18,135 bases of DNA from Erythrobacter sp. Lineage in GTDB: Bacteria; Pseudomonadota; Alphaproteobacteria; Sphingomonadales; Sphingomonadaceae. Under the pieces are notes generated by a model. That model worked only from the letters and a program-made list of their open reading frames with translations, did no database searches and was not told the DNA's origin. The stretch spans positions 1 to 18,135 of the forward strand of contig JABSPI010000003.1 in assembly GCA_013214365.1 (NCBI GenBank), given 5' to 3'. Below, one piece after another: positions 1 through 6,588 of this stretch. How positions within the stretch are numbered: position 1 is the stretch's first letter; every line of letters begins with the position of its first letter. The position numbers and the translations under genes are program-made.

Positions 1-338
1 AAGACCAGACCGACTCCACAACGAAACCTATTATCACTTCCCTTCTCACCCCCCTCTGTCATTTCTCCGCTCTGCACCGCCGCTCAGTCTGCGCTTGGGC
101 CCCCGCCCAGTCCTATCCCCGTCCTGTCTCCGCCTGCCCGCCGCATAGCGTCTCCCCGCACCTCACCGCATCCCACTTCGCAGACCATGCAGGGCCAAGC
201 CCCCTTTCAGCATGCATAGGTGAAATTACGCAGGCACGCGCTCAGCGATCGCCAATGCCGGTGCGGTAGTCCGGGGCGAACAGGCCCACAAACGGGCCAA
301 AAACGGGCCACGAAATGGGCCAAAAGACGGGACGCGGC
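1..338. other. Gene-free left edge, pyrimidine-rich, ending in a repeat array
   Basis: I see no supportable gene here. About 35-180 is strongly C/T-rich on the plus strand. A short GC hairpin (TGGGC-cccc-GCCCA, 96-109) has no T tract. The right-hand part, 280-338, is a tandem repeat array that runs directly into the start codon at 339. No convincing promoter could be assigned by eye. Confidence 0.6.
280..338 (+). repeat. 12-nt tandem array directly upstream of the first gene
   Basis: Five imperfect units can be read directly: ACAGGCCCACAA (280-291), ACGGGCCAAAA (292-302, one base short), ACGGGCCACGAA (303-314), ATGGGCCAAAAG (315-326) and ACGGGACGCGGC (327-338). The last unit ends one base before the ATG at 339, so the array occupies the ribosome-binding region. 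The GGCC core matches the arrays inside the MobA-like gene. Confidence 0.75.
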
Positions 339-698
339 ATGTACACAATCGAGAAGATTCCCTCCAAAAGAAGAGTGGTCCTGCTGCTCGACAAATATCA
401 GGATCACGACCGCCCGCAATTCACCCGCGATTTCCAGGCCGCGGTCTTGTGCGTCAAAGGCGGGGCTGATCATTTCGACATTCTGGCCGATTTTTCCGGC
501 AGTATGGTGATGCCGCAGGACATCGCCACCGACAGCATGACGCTCGCGCAATGGCTGGTCGCCAATGGCTTGCGGCGCTCGGCCAATGTGTCGCAGAGCG
601 TGACTCAGCAAATGCAGGTGCGCCGGGTCACCGCCAATGACGCGCATTTCCAGATGTTCCCCACCCGCACCATTGCCGAAGCCTGGCTCGACGCCTGA
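339..698 (+). CDS. SpoIIAA/STAS-like small protein
   Basis: This is a 119-residue soluble protein starting MYTIEKIPSK. Its probable fold is the SpoIIAA/STAS-SEC14 type: a strand-rich start (RRVVLLLD), a central FDILADFSG strand, and a C-terminal MFPTRTIAEAWLDA that resembles the 'Fx..eeAlaWL' ending of that family. The family is small and mostly of unknown function, so no reaction is assigned. An in-frame ATG at 315 would add eight residues encoded by the 12-nt repeat; I prefer 339 because protein-like sequence begins there, although no strong Shine-Dalgarno is visible at either. The gene is convergent with the following SDR, with only 10 bp between stop codons. The opposite strand is also open, but its translation is Arg/His/Gly-rich and shows no domain. 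Confidence 0.65.
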   Translation: MYTIEKIPSKRRVVLLLDKYQDHDRPQFTRDFQAAVLCVKGGADHFDILADFSGSMVMPQDIATDSMTLAQWLVANGLRRSANVSQSVTQQMQVRRVTANDAHFQMFPTRTIAEAWLDA

Positions 699-708
699 GC
701 GCGCGGCT

Positions 709-1518
709 TTACTGCTCCAGCTTGGCCATTGCCGCGCCCACCGCCGCCTCAATATCGCCGGCTTGCGGATTGCCGCGCAAGGTCAACCCGCCATTGGGCT
801 GGATATTCTGGCCGGTGACAAAGGCGTGGTCGCTCGACAGCCACAAACAGGCCTGCGCGACATCATCGGATGTGTTGAGCCGGCCCAGCGGATAGCGCGG
901 CATGAAGGCATCGACGAGGCCGGGCACCTGAAAACTGTCGGCGGTCATCGGGCTGTGGGTGAAGGCGGGCGATACGGTGTTGGCCTTGATCCCCAAATGG
1001 CCAAAATCATTGGCCACGCATTCGATCATCGCCTCGCCGGCGCGTTTGGTCCCGATATAGGCGGCGTGATTGTTGATCAGCGCCTTGGTCGTGGCCGAGG
1101 ACAGCGAAATGATCGATCCGCCAGTGGGGTCTTGCTCGCTCATCACTTTGACGAAGGCCTGCAGGAAGTGGTGCACCCCTTTGAATTGCAGCGCGGTGAT
1201 CTGGTCGAGCTGTTCCTCAGTGGTTTCAAGCAGGTTCGACAACAGCCCCCAACCGGTGCAATTGATCGCCGCATCGACCCGGCCAAAGGCGTCATGCGCG
1301 CGCGCGGCCAGACCATGGACCGCATCGCGATCGGTGATATCGCACAGGCAATAGGCCCCGCCAATCTCCTCAGCCAAGCGCGCCAAGGGCTCTTCATGGC
1401 GTCCCGCCACCATCACCTTGGCGCCATTGGCCGCGAACAATCGCGCGATCACCTGTCCCATATTGTCCGGACTGGCCGCGCCCAGAATGACCGCGCTTTT
1501 GCCCTCAACTTGCCCCAT
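709..1518 (-). CDS. SDR family oxidoreductase (269 aa)
   Basis: This is a classical-length short-chain dehydrogenase/reductase, expected to oxidise or reduce an alcohol/ketone with NAD(P)H in the cytoplasm. Visible motifs are a modified Gly-rich cofactor loop GAASPDNMG (residues 13-21), NCTG in place of NNAG (86-89), the catalytic Ser pair SLSS (to 141), and Tyr154-x3-Lys158 (YIGTK). The C-terminal PNGG matches the usual DGG segment. The loop variant with SPDNMG recalls enoyl-ACP-reductase-like or divergent SDRs, but the full Ser-Tyr-Lys set argues for an ordinary alcohol dehydrogenase. The start is ATG at 1518, preceded by AAGGA seven bases upstream; a GTG three bases earlier is less likely. 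It is divergent from the SnoaL-like gene at 1696, with a 177-bp shared upstream region. Confidence 0.9.
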   Translation of the reverse strand: MGQVEGKSAVILGAASPDNMGQVIARLFAANGAKVMVAGRHEEPLARLAEEIGGAYCLCDITDRDAVHGLAARAHDAFGRVDAAINCTGWGLLSNLLETTEEQLDQITALQFKGVHHFLQAFVKVMSEQDPTGGSIISLSSATTKALINNHAAYIGTKRAGEAMIECVANDFGHLGIKANTVSPAFTHSPMTADSFQVPGLVDAFMPRYPLGRLNTSDDVAQACLWLSSDHAFVTGQNIQPNGGLTLRGNPQAGDIEAAVGAAMAKLEQ

Positions 1519-1695
1519 CACCTGATCCTTCCCTTAGGTTTGGCCGATATGCCGAGTGAGCGCCCGCTGCCCGCGCGCGCCTGATGCCCGCCTCTACCTA
1601 GGCCCGCGACCCGCGCGCGTCCCTTCCCAAAAGTGTTCATTGCCGCACGGGCCGCCTGCCCCGATACCGGCGCAAACGGCAAAGGAGAGGGATGG
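1519..1695. promoter_or_regulatory. Divergent promoter region between SDR and SnoaL-like gene
   Basis: These 177 bp separate two divergent start codons, so promoters for both genes must lie here or be absent. No sigma-70-type -35/-10 pair stands out by eye. The segment CCAAAAGTGTTC (1627-1638) resembles two sequences in the other divergent gap (4256-4340). AAAGGAGAGG (1681-1690) is the Shine-Dalgarno of the plus-strand gene. Confidence 0.45.
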
Positions 1696-2115
1696 ATGTT
1701 CACAGGGCCGATCGAGGATCGCCTCGCAATCCGCGAATTGCACGAAACCTATGGCGATGGGGTGGTGCGGTTCGACCGCGACACCTGGGCCTCGGTCTGG
1801 GCCGAGGATGCGCAATGGGATTTTATGGGCATGGAACTCAATGGACGCGAAGCCATCGTCGAGATGTGGCTGGGCGCGATGAGCAATTTCGACGCGGTCA
1901 GTTTCCAATGCATCCCCGCCGCGATCGAAGTCGATGGCAACACCGCCAGGGCGCGCTGCCAGACGCAAGAAGTGCTCAAGGCCAAGGACGGCTCCACCCG
2001 CATGGTCGGCGGGCTCTACACTGACAGTTTGGAAAAACGCGGCGGCCAATGGGTTTACACCAAGCGCGCCTTTGAAGTGATCGCCGAATACAACCCGCTT
2101 AAGGAGACTGCCTGA
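1696..2115 (+). CDS. SnoaL-like (NTF2-fold) protein
   Basis: This is a 139-residue NTF2-like alpha+beta barrel protein. The N-terminal helix (IEDRLAIRELHETYGDGVVRFD), the W-x3-W-x-E-D-A segment (residues about 31-39) and the strand pairs ending in W-V-Y-T-K-R are typical of the SnoaL_4 type, which includes small isomerases, dehydratases and ring-hydroxylase beta-like proteins. I cannot assign a substrate. The start is ATG at 1696, with AAAGGAGAGG just upstream; an ORF open from 1633 is longer, but its extra residues are not family-like. The stop overlaps the next start (TGATG), so translation is probably coupled to the ABM-domain gene. Confidence 0.85.
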   Translation: MFTGPIEDRLAIRELHETYGDGVVRFDRDTWASVWAEDAQWDFMGMELNGREAIVEMWLGAMSNFDAVSFQCIPAAIEVDGNTARARCQTQEVLKAKDGSTRMVGGLYTDSLEKRGGQWVYTKRAFEVIAEYNPLKETA

Positions 2116-2456
2116 TGGCCAAAATCGTAATCGCTGCGCAAATCGATCTGGATCCGGCCCAACGCGCCGAGGCGCTGGCGAGCGCCAAAGTGCATATCGA
2201 TGCCGCGCTCGCACAGGAGGGGTGCATCGCCTATGACTGGAGCGCGGATGGCAACAATCCGGCGCGGGTCAATGTGTTCGAGGAATGGGAAAGCGAAGCG
2301 GCGCTGGCGCATCATTTTGCCAATGCCGCCTATGCCGGAATGCGCGATCATATCGGCCAGTTCGGGATGACCGGCGCGGCGAGCAAGAAATATCGCGTGG
2401 ACGCAGAAGGTCCGGTCTATAATGATGCAGGTGTCGCCACCGAGGCGTTTGACTGA
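2115..2456 (+). CDS. ABM-domain protein, putative quinol monooxygenase
   Basis: This is a 113-residue ferredoxin-like alpha+beta protein of the antibiotic biosynthesis monooxygenase (ABM/YgiN) superfamily. Supporting segments are KIVIAAQIDLDPAQR at the N terminus, EGCIAYDWSAD, the strand RVNVFEEWESEAALAHHFAN, and a C-terminal YRVD strand. Family members are cofactor-free oxygenases, quinol monooxygenases or heme-binding proteins, usually dimeric; which of these applies is not visible. Its start overlaps the stop of the SnoaL-like gene and is preceded by AAGGAGA (2101-2107), so the two are co-translated. Such small NTF2/ABM pairs often sit in aromatic or terpenoid gene clusters, but that is context only. 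Confidence 0.85.
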   Translation: MAKIVIAAQIDLDPAQRAEALASAKVHIDAALAQEGCIAYDWSADGNNPARVNVFEEWESEAALAHHFANAAYAGMRDHIGQFGMTGAASKKYRVDAEGPVYNDAGVATEAFD

Positions 2457-2479
2457 ACCGCGCACCCAAAAGGGCCGAG

Positions 2480-3136
2480 ATGACCACTGAAACTGGCCCC
2501 AAAACTGGCCCCGAAACTGATCCTGGAATTGGTAGTGCTCCGCGTCCGGCCCCGCTTTTGGGCGCGATCCTTGCCGGGGGGCAGGCGCGCCGGTTCGGAG
2601 CCGACAAAGCCCATGCAATCTACCGCGACCAGCGTTTGATCGATCAGGTCGCAGCCGCCTTGCAAGCGCAATGCGAGCGGGTGATTGTGTGCGGGCGCAG
2701 CGAACCCGGCTTCACCGCCATCCCCGATGCACCGCGCCCCGATCTGGGCCCGCTGGGCGGATTGAACGCGGCCTTGGCTTACGCCGCACGCCAAGGCTTT
2801 GCCTATGTGCTGAGCGCCGGGGTCGATGCCCCCGACCTGCCGCATGATATGGCGCGCCTTCTCGCCCGCTCATCCTGCGATACTGGCCCCTATACGGGCC
2901 CCAAAACCGACACCGCACCGGGCGCGCTGGCGACCATCACCACCCGGCCCGCAATCCTTGCCAGCCAGCCGGTGATCGGCCTGTGGCCGGCCAAATTGGC
3001 GCCGGAATTGGACCGCTTCCTCGCTGATGGCGGGCGCGCGCTCTATCGCTTTGCCGAGGCGGTCCATGCGCGCCAAATTGCGCTCGAGGCGCCGCTCTTG
3101 AACATCAACACGCCCGCTGATTTGCCCCCGCAATAA
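2480..3136 (+). CDS. mobA: MobA-type molybdenum cofactor guanylyltransferase
   Basis: This is a 218-residue nucleotidyltransferase expected to join GMP from GTP to Mo-molybdopterin, giving the MGD form used by DMSO-reductase-family enzymes. Visible motifs are LAGGQARRFGADKA (residues 31-44, nucleotide loop with the signature Gly-Gly, Arg and Lys), DLGPLGGL (88-95), VDAPDLP with the probable metal-binding Asp116, and the C-terminal NINTPADL (208-215). Residues 1-25 are not family-like and are rich in TGPK/TGPE repeats; a second repeat-derived insert TGPYTGPKTD lies at 135-144. A Mo-bisMGD oxidoreductase encoded 1.3 kb away supports this role over other NTP transferases. The gap to the ABM gene is 23 bp, so it may be the last gene of that operon. 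Confidence 0.85.
   Translation: MTTETGPKTGPETDPGIGSAPRPAPLLGAILAGGQARRFGADKAHAIYRDQRLIDQVAAALQAQCERVIVCGRSEPGFTAIPDAPRPDLGPLGGLNAALAYAARQGFAYVLSAGVDAPDLPHDMARLLARSSCDTGPYTGPKTDTAPGALATITTRPAILASQPVIGLWPAKLAPELDRFLADGGRALYRFAEAVHARQIALEAPLLNINTPADLPPQ
2492..2527 (+). repeat. 12-nt repeats coding TGPK-TGPE-TDPG
   Basis: Three in-frame units, ACTGGCCCCAAA, ACTGGCCCCGAA and ACTGATCCTGGA, lie just after the MobA start codon. The first two differ at one base. They encode a repetitive N-terminal tail that a MobA protein does not need. ATTGGTAGTGCT (2528-2539) may be a fourth, decayed unit. Confidence 0.8.
2882..2917 (+). repeat. 12-nt repeats inside MobA coding TGPY-TGPK
   Basis: The units ACTGGCCCCTAT, ACGGGCCCCAAA and a degraded ACCGACACCGCA form a second in-frame array in the same gene. 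It falls in a region between conserved motifs (residues 135-146), where a surface loop is expected. The first two units match the array at 2492-2527. Confidence 0.75.
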
Positions 3137-3141
3137 GGTCT

Positions 3142-3188
3142 GGCGCGAACAGCGCGCCCCGGCAAATAGGCGCTCCTGAATACGGAGC
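3142..3188. terminator. Two stem-loops between convergent genes, possible terminator
   Basis: The 59-bp gap between the MobA stop and the MDR stop holds two hairpins: GGCGCG-aacag-CGCGCC (3142-3158) and GCTCC-tgaatac-GGAGC (3172-3188). Their place between converging genes fits bidirectional termination. No T tract follows either stem, so they are not classical intrinsic terminators. Confidence 0.4.
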
Positions 3189-3195
3189 TGCGCGA

Positions 3196-4197
3196 TTACA
3201 GCTTGAGCATTTGCTTGCCGCGATTTTTGCCCGCGAACAAACGCTGCAACGTGTCCGGCGCGTTTTCAAACCCGGACTGAATATCCTCTTGATAGCGCAA
3301 TTGCCCCGACCCCACGAAATGTTCCAGCCGCGCGCGAATGGCGGGAAATTCGCTTGCCCAATCGAGCACGATGAAGCCCGCCATGCTCGCCCGGCGAAAG
3401 ATCAGATTGAAATAATTGCCCGGCCCCACCGGGGTGCCGCCGCTTTCATAACGGCTGATCCCGCCGCACACGACCACCCGCGCACCGGTCGCAATACAGG
3501 CCAGCATATCGTCGAGAATCTGCCCCCCGACATTGTCGAAAATCACATCGACCCCGCCGGGGCAATGGTCCCTGATCTGCTGTTTGACATTGCCCGCTTT
3601 GTAATCGATCGCCGCGTCATAGCCGGCCTCCTCGACCAGCCAGCGGCATTTTTCCGCCCCCCCGGCAATGCCAACCGCGCGGCACCCGGCGATCTTGGCC
3701 AATTGCCCGACCACGCTGCCCGTGGCGCCCGCCGCGCCCGACACCAACACCGTATCGCCCGCCACCGGCTTGCCCACTTTGAACAATCCGCAATAGGCGG
3801 TGACCCCGGTCGTGCCGAGCACCGAGAGCACCGCAGTGGGCGACAATTGGGTCTCGACCTTGGTCAAATCCTTGCCGTCATGGAGCAGATATTCGCGCCA
3901 GCCGGTCGTGCCAAACACCATATCGCCAACCGCGAAGCGGGGATTATTGCTGGCCACGACTTCGCAAATCCCGCTGCCGCGCATGACATCGCCGATGGCC
4001 ATGGGGGCGACATAATCGGCGATATTTTCCATCCAACCCTTTTGCGCCGGATCAAAGCCGAGATAGTGGGTTTTGAGCAGCAGCTCGCCCGCGCCGGGAT
4101 CATCGAGCTGGGTCTCGACCAGTTTGAAATCATCCTCGGCGATGGCGCGCCCGCGCGGATGTCCGTTCAAGAGCCATTGGCGGGTGGTGGTGGGCAT
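3196..4197 (-). CDS. Zinc-free MDR family NADP-dependent reductase (1)
   Basis: This is a 333-residue medium-chain dehydrogenase/reductase of the prostaglandin-reductase/CurA type, which reduces carbon-carbon double bonds conjugated to a carbonyl using NADPH. It has the subfamily's N-terminal segment YLGFDPAQKGWM (about 45-56), the cofactor loop SGAAGATGSVVGQLAK (153-168), and IAGGAEKC with the NADPH-binding Lys183, followed by Tyr199 in IDYK. No zinc-binding Cys cluster is present, as is normal for the subfamily. ATG at 4197 is preceded on its strand by CAAGGAGATCTG. It is divergent from the molybdenum enzyme and is a paralogue of the gene at 6589, with which it shares GAAGA-GS-VGQLAKI--CRAVGIAGGAEKC. 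The substrate is unknown. Confidence 0.92.
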   Translation of the reverse strand: MPTTTRQWLLNGHPRGRAIAEDDFKLVETQLDDPGAGELLLKTHYLGFDPAQKGWMENIADYVAPMAIGDVMRGSGICEVVASNNPRFAVGDMVFGTTGWREYLLHDGKDLTKVETQLSPTAVLSVLGTTGVTAYCGLFKVGKPVAGDTVLVSGAAGATGSVVGQLAKIAGCRAVGIAGGAEKCRWLVEEAGYDAAIDYKAGNVKQQIRDHCPGGVDVIFDNVGGQILDDMLACIATGARVVVCGGISRYESGGTPVGPGNYFNLIFRRASMAGFIVLDWASEFPAIRARLEHFVGSGQLRYQEDIQSGFENAPDTLQRLFAGKNRGKQMLKL

Positions 4198-4392
4198 CTC
4201 AGATCTCCTTGCTGCGAGATTGCCCTATGGCCGCGCGGGGCCGACCTGTTCCATGGCCAAAAGTATCAGGCCGGAGGAATACGCAGACAATATATCGGCG
4301 CCCCACAAACGGGCGACACCCAATCTGTCGCCAAAAGTGTCAGTCGAAGACAAATCCAGCTCTGGTATCGTGCCCGCCCAAGGAGATCTGCC
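4198..4392. promoter_or_regulatory. Divergent regulatory region with mirrored Shine-Dalgarno sites
   Basis: This 195-bp gap separates the divergent MDR and molybdenum-enzyme genes. CAGATCTCCTTG (4200-4211) and CAAGGAGATCTG (4379-4390) are exact reverse complements, so both genes have the same 12-nt ribosome-binding sequence. The gap also contains the dyad at 4312-4332 and two similar 'CCAAAAGTrTCAG' sequences (about 4256 and 4331). Promoter hexamers could not be placed with confidence. Confidence 0.5.
4312..4332. promoter_or_regulatory. Candidate operator: 7-bp dyad with 7-bp spacer
   Basis: GGCGACA-N7-TGTCGCC is a perfect inverted repeat, placed 61 bp before the plus-strand start and 115 bp before the minus-strand start. 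That geometry suits a dimeric repressor or activator controlling both genes. It could also be an RNA hairpin in the leader. No regulator gene lies in the window. Confidence 0.45.
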
Positions 4393-6531
4393 ATGGGTAT
4401 CGAGACGCACAAGACCTTTTGCCGGTTCTGCCACGCCAATTGCGCGATGTTGGTCGATGTCGAGGATGGCAAAGTGATCGAGGTGCGCGGCGATCCGGAG
4501 GATCCTGAATTTGGCGGATATACGTGTGTGAAGGGGCGCGAATTGCCCGATTCGCACAATGCCGAACATCGCCTGCACGCATCGCTGGTGCGCGATCGCG
4601 AGGGGAATTTTCAGCCCACGCCCATGCCCGAGGCGCTCGCTCATGTGGCGCGCGAATTGCGCCGCATCATCGATCAATACGGCCCCCATTCGGTCGCGGT
4701 GTTTATGGGATCGGGCGGGTTCCAAAACTCGAGCGCCATGGCCGCCAGCCTCAGCTTTGCCCAGGCGCTGGGAACGCGCAATTTCTACACCTCGGTCACG
4801 CTCGACCAGCCGGCCAAAGTGTTCACCACCGCGCGCTATGGCAAATGGATGGCCGGGCCCAACACATTCAGCGAAAGCGATGTGGCGATGTTTATCGGCA
4901 ACAATCCGATCGTGTCGCATTACGCCCCGGTGGGCGGGGTGCCCCCGTTCAGCCCCTCGCGCCGGATTCGCGACCGTCAGGCGCAGGGGATGAAGCTGAT
5001 TGTGGCCGATCCGCGCGAAAGCGATGCGGCGCGGCTGGCTGATATCCATTTGCCGGTCAAGCCGGGCGAGGACCCCGCTTTATTGGCGGGGATGTTGCAC
5101 GTGATCATCACAGAAGGCTTGTACGACCGCAATTTCGTCGCCGCCCATGTCGACGGATTTGACCAATTGGCGCGCGCGCTTGACCCCATGACGCCAGAGA
5201 TTTGCGCCGCGCGCGCCGGGGTGGATCCGGCGCAATTGATTGCTGCGGCGCGGATGTTTGCGGGCGGGTCCAAAGGCTGCGCGGTGACCGGGACGGGTCC
5301 GGAAATGGCGGGCAATGGCACGCTCACCGAATATCTGGTCACCTGCCTCAACACGATCTGTGCGCGGTTCAAACAGGAAGGGGAAAAGGCCGCCATTCCC
5401 GGCGTGTTCACCAATACGAACGGCCCGCGCCGTGCGCAAGTTGCCCCCCCTGTGCCGATGTTCGGGGCCGAGGGGATGCCGCAATCGCGGTTTCGCGGGC
5501 TGGGCCATTTGGGCTGGGAAATGCCGTGCAATGTGCTCGCCGACGAGATTCTCACCCCGGGCGATGGCCAGGTGCGCGCCTTCATTTCGGTCGGAGGCAA
5601 TCCGGTGGTGGGTTTCCCCGATCAGGCCAAAATGGTGCGCGCGCTCGATGATCTGGAATTGTTCGTCCAGATCGACCCATGGATGAGCGCCAGCGCCAAA
5701 CGCGCCGATGTCGTGCTCGCCCCCTCGCAATGCCTCGAACGCGAAGACATCACCAATTTGTCCGAATGGTGGCACGAAACCCCCTATGCCCGCTATGTCG
5801 AAGCGATCGCCACACCGCCCGGCGATGTGATCGATGAATATGAAATGTTCTGGACCCTCGCGCGCGATCTGGGCGTGACGATGCAATTGGCGGGCGGGCC
5901 GCTGCCGATGGATCGCAAACCCTCCAAGGAGGAATTTCTCGACCTGATGGTGGCCGGGTCTCTGGTCGCGCCCAGCCAGGTGCGCAAGGATGTCGCCAAA
6001 GCGGGCGGCGCGGCGGTGGTCTATGACCATTTGCACCCCGATGTCGGCGCGCTTGAAGAGAGCGAATTTCACCGCTTTGACCTGGCCGCAGGCGATATGC
6101 CCGATGCGATCACCCGCTACAGCGCGGATGCCCCGCGCGGCGCAGGCTATGATTTCAAACTGATCAGCCGGCGGTCCAAAACCCGGTTCAATTCAATCGG
6201 TCACCCGCTCGCCAAATTGCGCGAAAAGACCACCACCAATCCGGCCTATATCCACCCCGATGACATCGCCCAATTGGGGCTCGAGGAGGGCGGGATCGTC
6301 GCAATCACCAGCCCCCACGCAACCATTTACGGCGTGGTCAAAGCCAGCCCCAAAGTCCGCCGCGGCCTGGTGTCGATGGCGCATGCCTATGGCGATGCCG
6401 ATGCCTCGAGGCACGATGTGCGCGAGCGCGGATCATCCACCAATCGTTTGACCAGCGAAGTGGTCGATTACGACCCGATCACCGGGCAAAGCCTGCAAAG
6501 CGCCATTCCGGTCAAGCTGACCGCCGCCTGA
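4393..6531 (+). CDS. Molybdopterin (bis-MGD) oxidoreductase, DMSO reductase family
   Basis: This is a 712-residue protein of the formate-dehydrogenase/nitrate-reductase superfamily. The N-terminal Cys10-x2-Cys13-x3-Cys17-x27-Cys45 binds a 4Fe-4S cluster, followed by Lys47 of the conserved CVKG. The molybdopterin domains follow, and residues about 600-710 form the C-terminal dinucleotide-binding domain (PAYIHPDDIAQLGLEEGG, GLVSMAHAYGD). No Tat signal or membrane segment is present, so it should be cytoplasmic. The stretch where formate dehydrogenases carry the Cys or Sec ligand of molybdenum reads LDQPAKVFTTARYG (137-150) and has no Cys, Sec or Ser. No electron-transfer subunit is adjacent. 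The start is ATG 4393 with AAGGAGATCTGCC upstream; the open frame extends 394 codons further upstream, but only as antisense of the MDR gene. The reaction is unknown and could be a redox or hydration step. Confidence 0.9.
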   Translation: MGIETHKTFCRFCHANCAMLVDVEDGKVIEVRGDPEDPEFGGYTCVKGRELPDSHNAEHRLHASLVRDREGNFQPTPMPEALAHVARELRRIIDQYGPHSVAVFMGSGGFQNSSAMAASLSFAQALGTRNFYTSVTLDQPAKVFTTARYGKWMAGPNTFSESDVAMFIGNNPIVSHYAPVGGVPPFSPSRRIRDRQAQGMKLIVADPRESDAARLADIHLPVKPGEDPALLAGMLHVIITEGLYDRNFVAAHVDGFDQLARALDPMTPEICAARAGVDPAQLIAAARMFAGGSKGCAVTGTGPEMAGNGTLTEYLVTCLNTICARFKQEGEKAAIPGVFTNTNGPRRAQVAPPVPMFGAEGMPQSRFRGLGHLGWEMPCNVLADEILTPGDGQVRAFISVGGNPVVGFPDQAKMVRALDDLELFVQIDPWMSASAKRADVVLAPSQCLEREDITNLSEWWHETPYARYVEAIATPPGDVIDEYEMFWTLARDLGVTMQLAGGPLPMDRKPSKEEFLDLMVAGSLVAPSQVRKDVAKAGGAAVVYDHLHPDVGALEESEFHRFDLAAGDMPDAITRYSADAPRGAGYDFKLISRRSKTRFNSIGHPLAKLREKTTTNPAYIHPDDIAQLGLEEGGIVAITSPHATIYGVVKASPKVRRGLVSMAHAYGDADASRHDVRERGSSTNRLTSEVVDYDPITGQSLQSAIPVKLTAA

Positions 6532-6588
6532 TCGCCGATATCCGGCTGCGCGCCCGCGTGTGCCACGACCGTCTAAAGGAGCCTGCCC

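Noticed and set aside
96..109. Hairpin TGGGC-cccc-GCCCA at the left edge as a terminator
   Set aside because: The stem is short, there is no T tract, and no upstream gene is visible to terminate.
207..752. 181-codon minus-strand open frame over the first small gene
   Set aside because: The plus-strand product looks like a compact folded protein, while this translation is Arg/His-rich. Confidence in the choice is moderate.
637..1584. 315-codon plus-strand open frame over the first SDR
   Set aside because: The minus-strand SDR has the full Ser-Tyr-Lys motif and a strong ribosome-binding site; this frame is its antisense.
3211..4392. 394-codon open upstream extension of the molybdenum enzyme frame
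   Set aside because: It is exactly antisense to the well-supported MDR gene, has no domain, and a good ribosome-binding site precedes ATG 4393.
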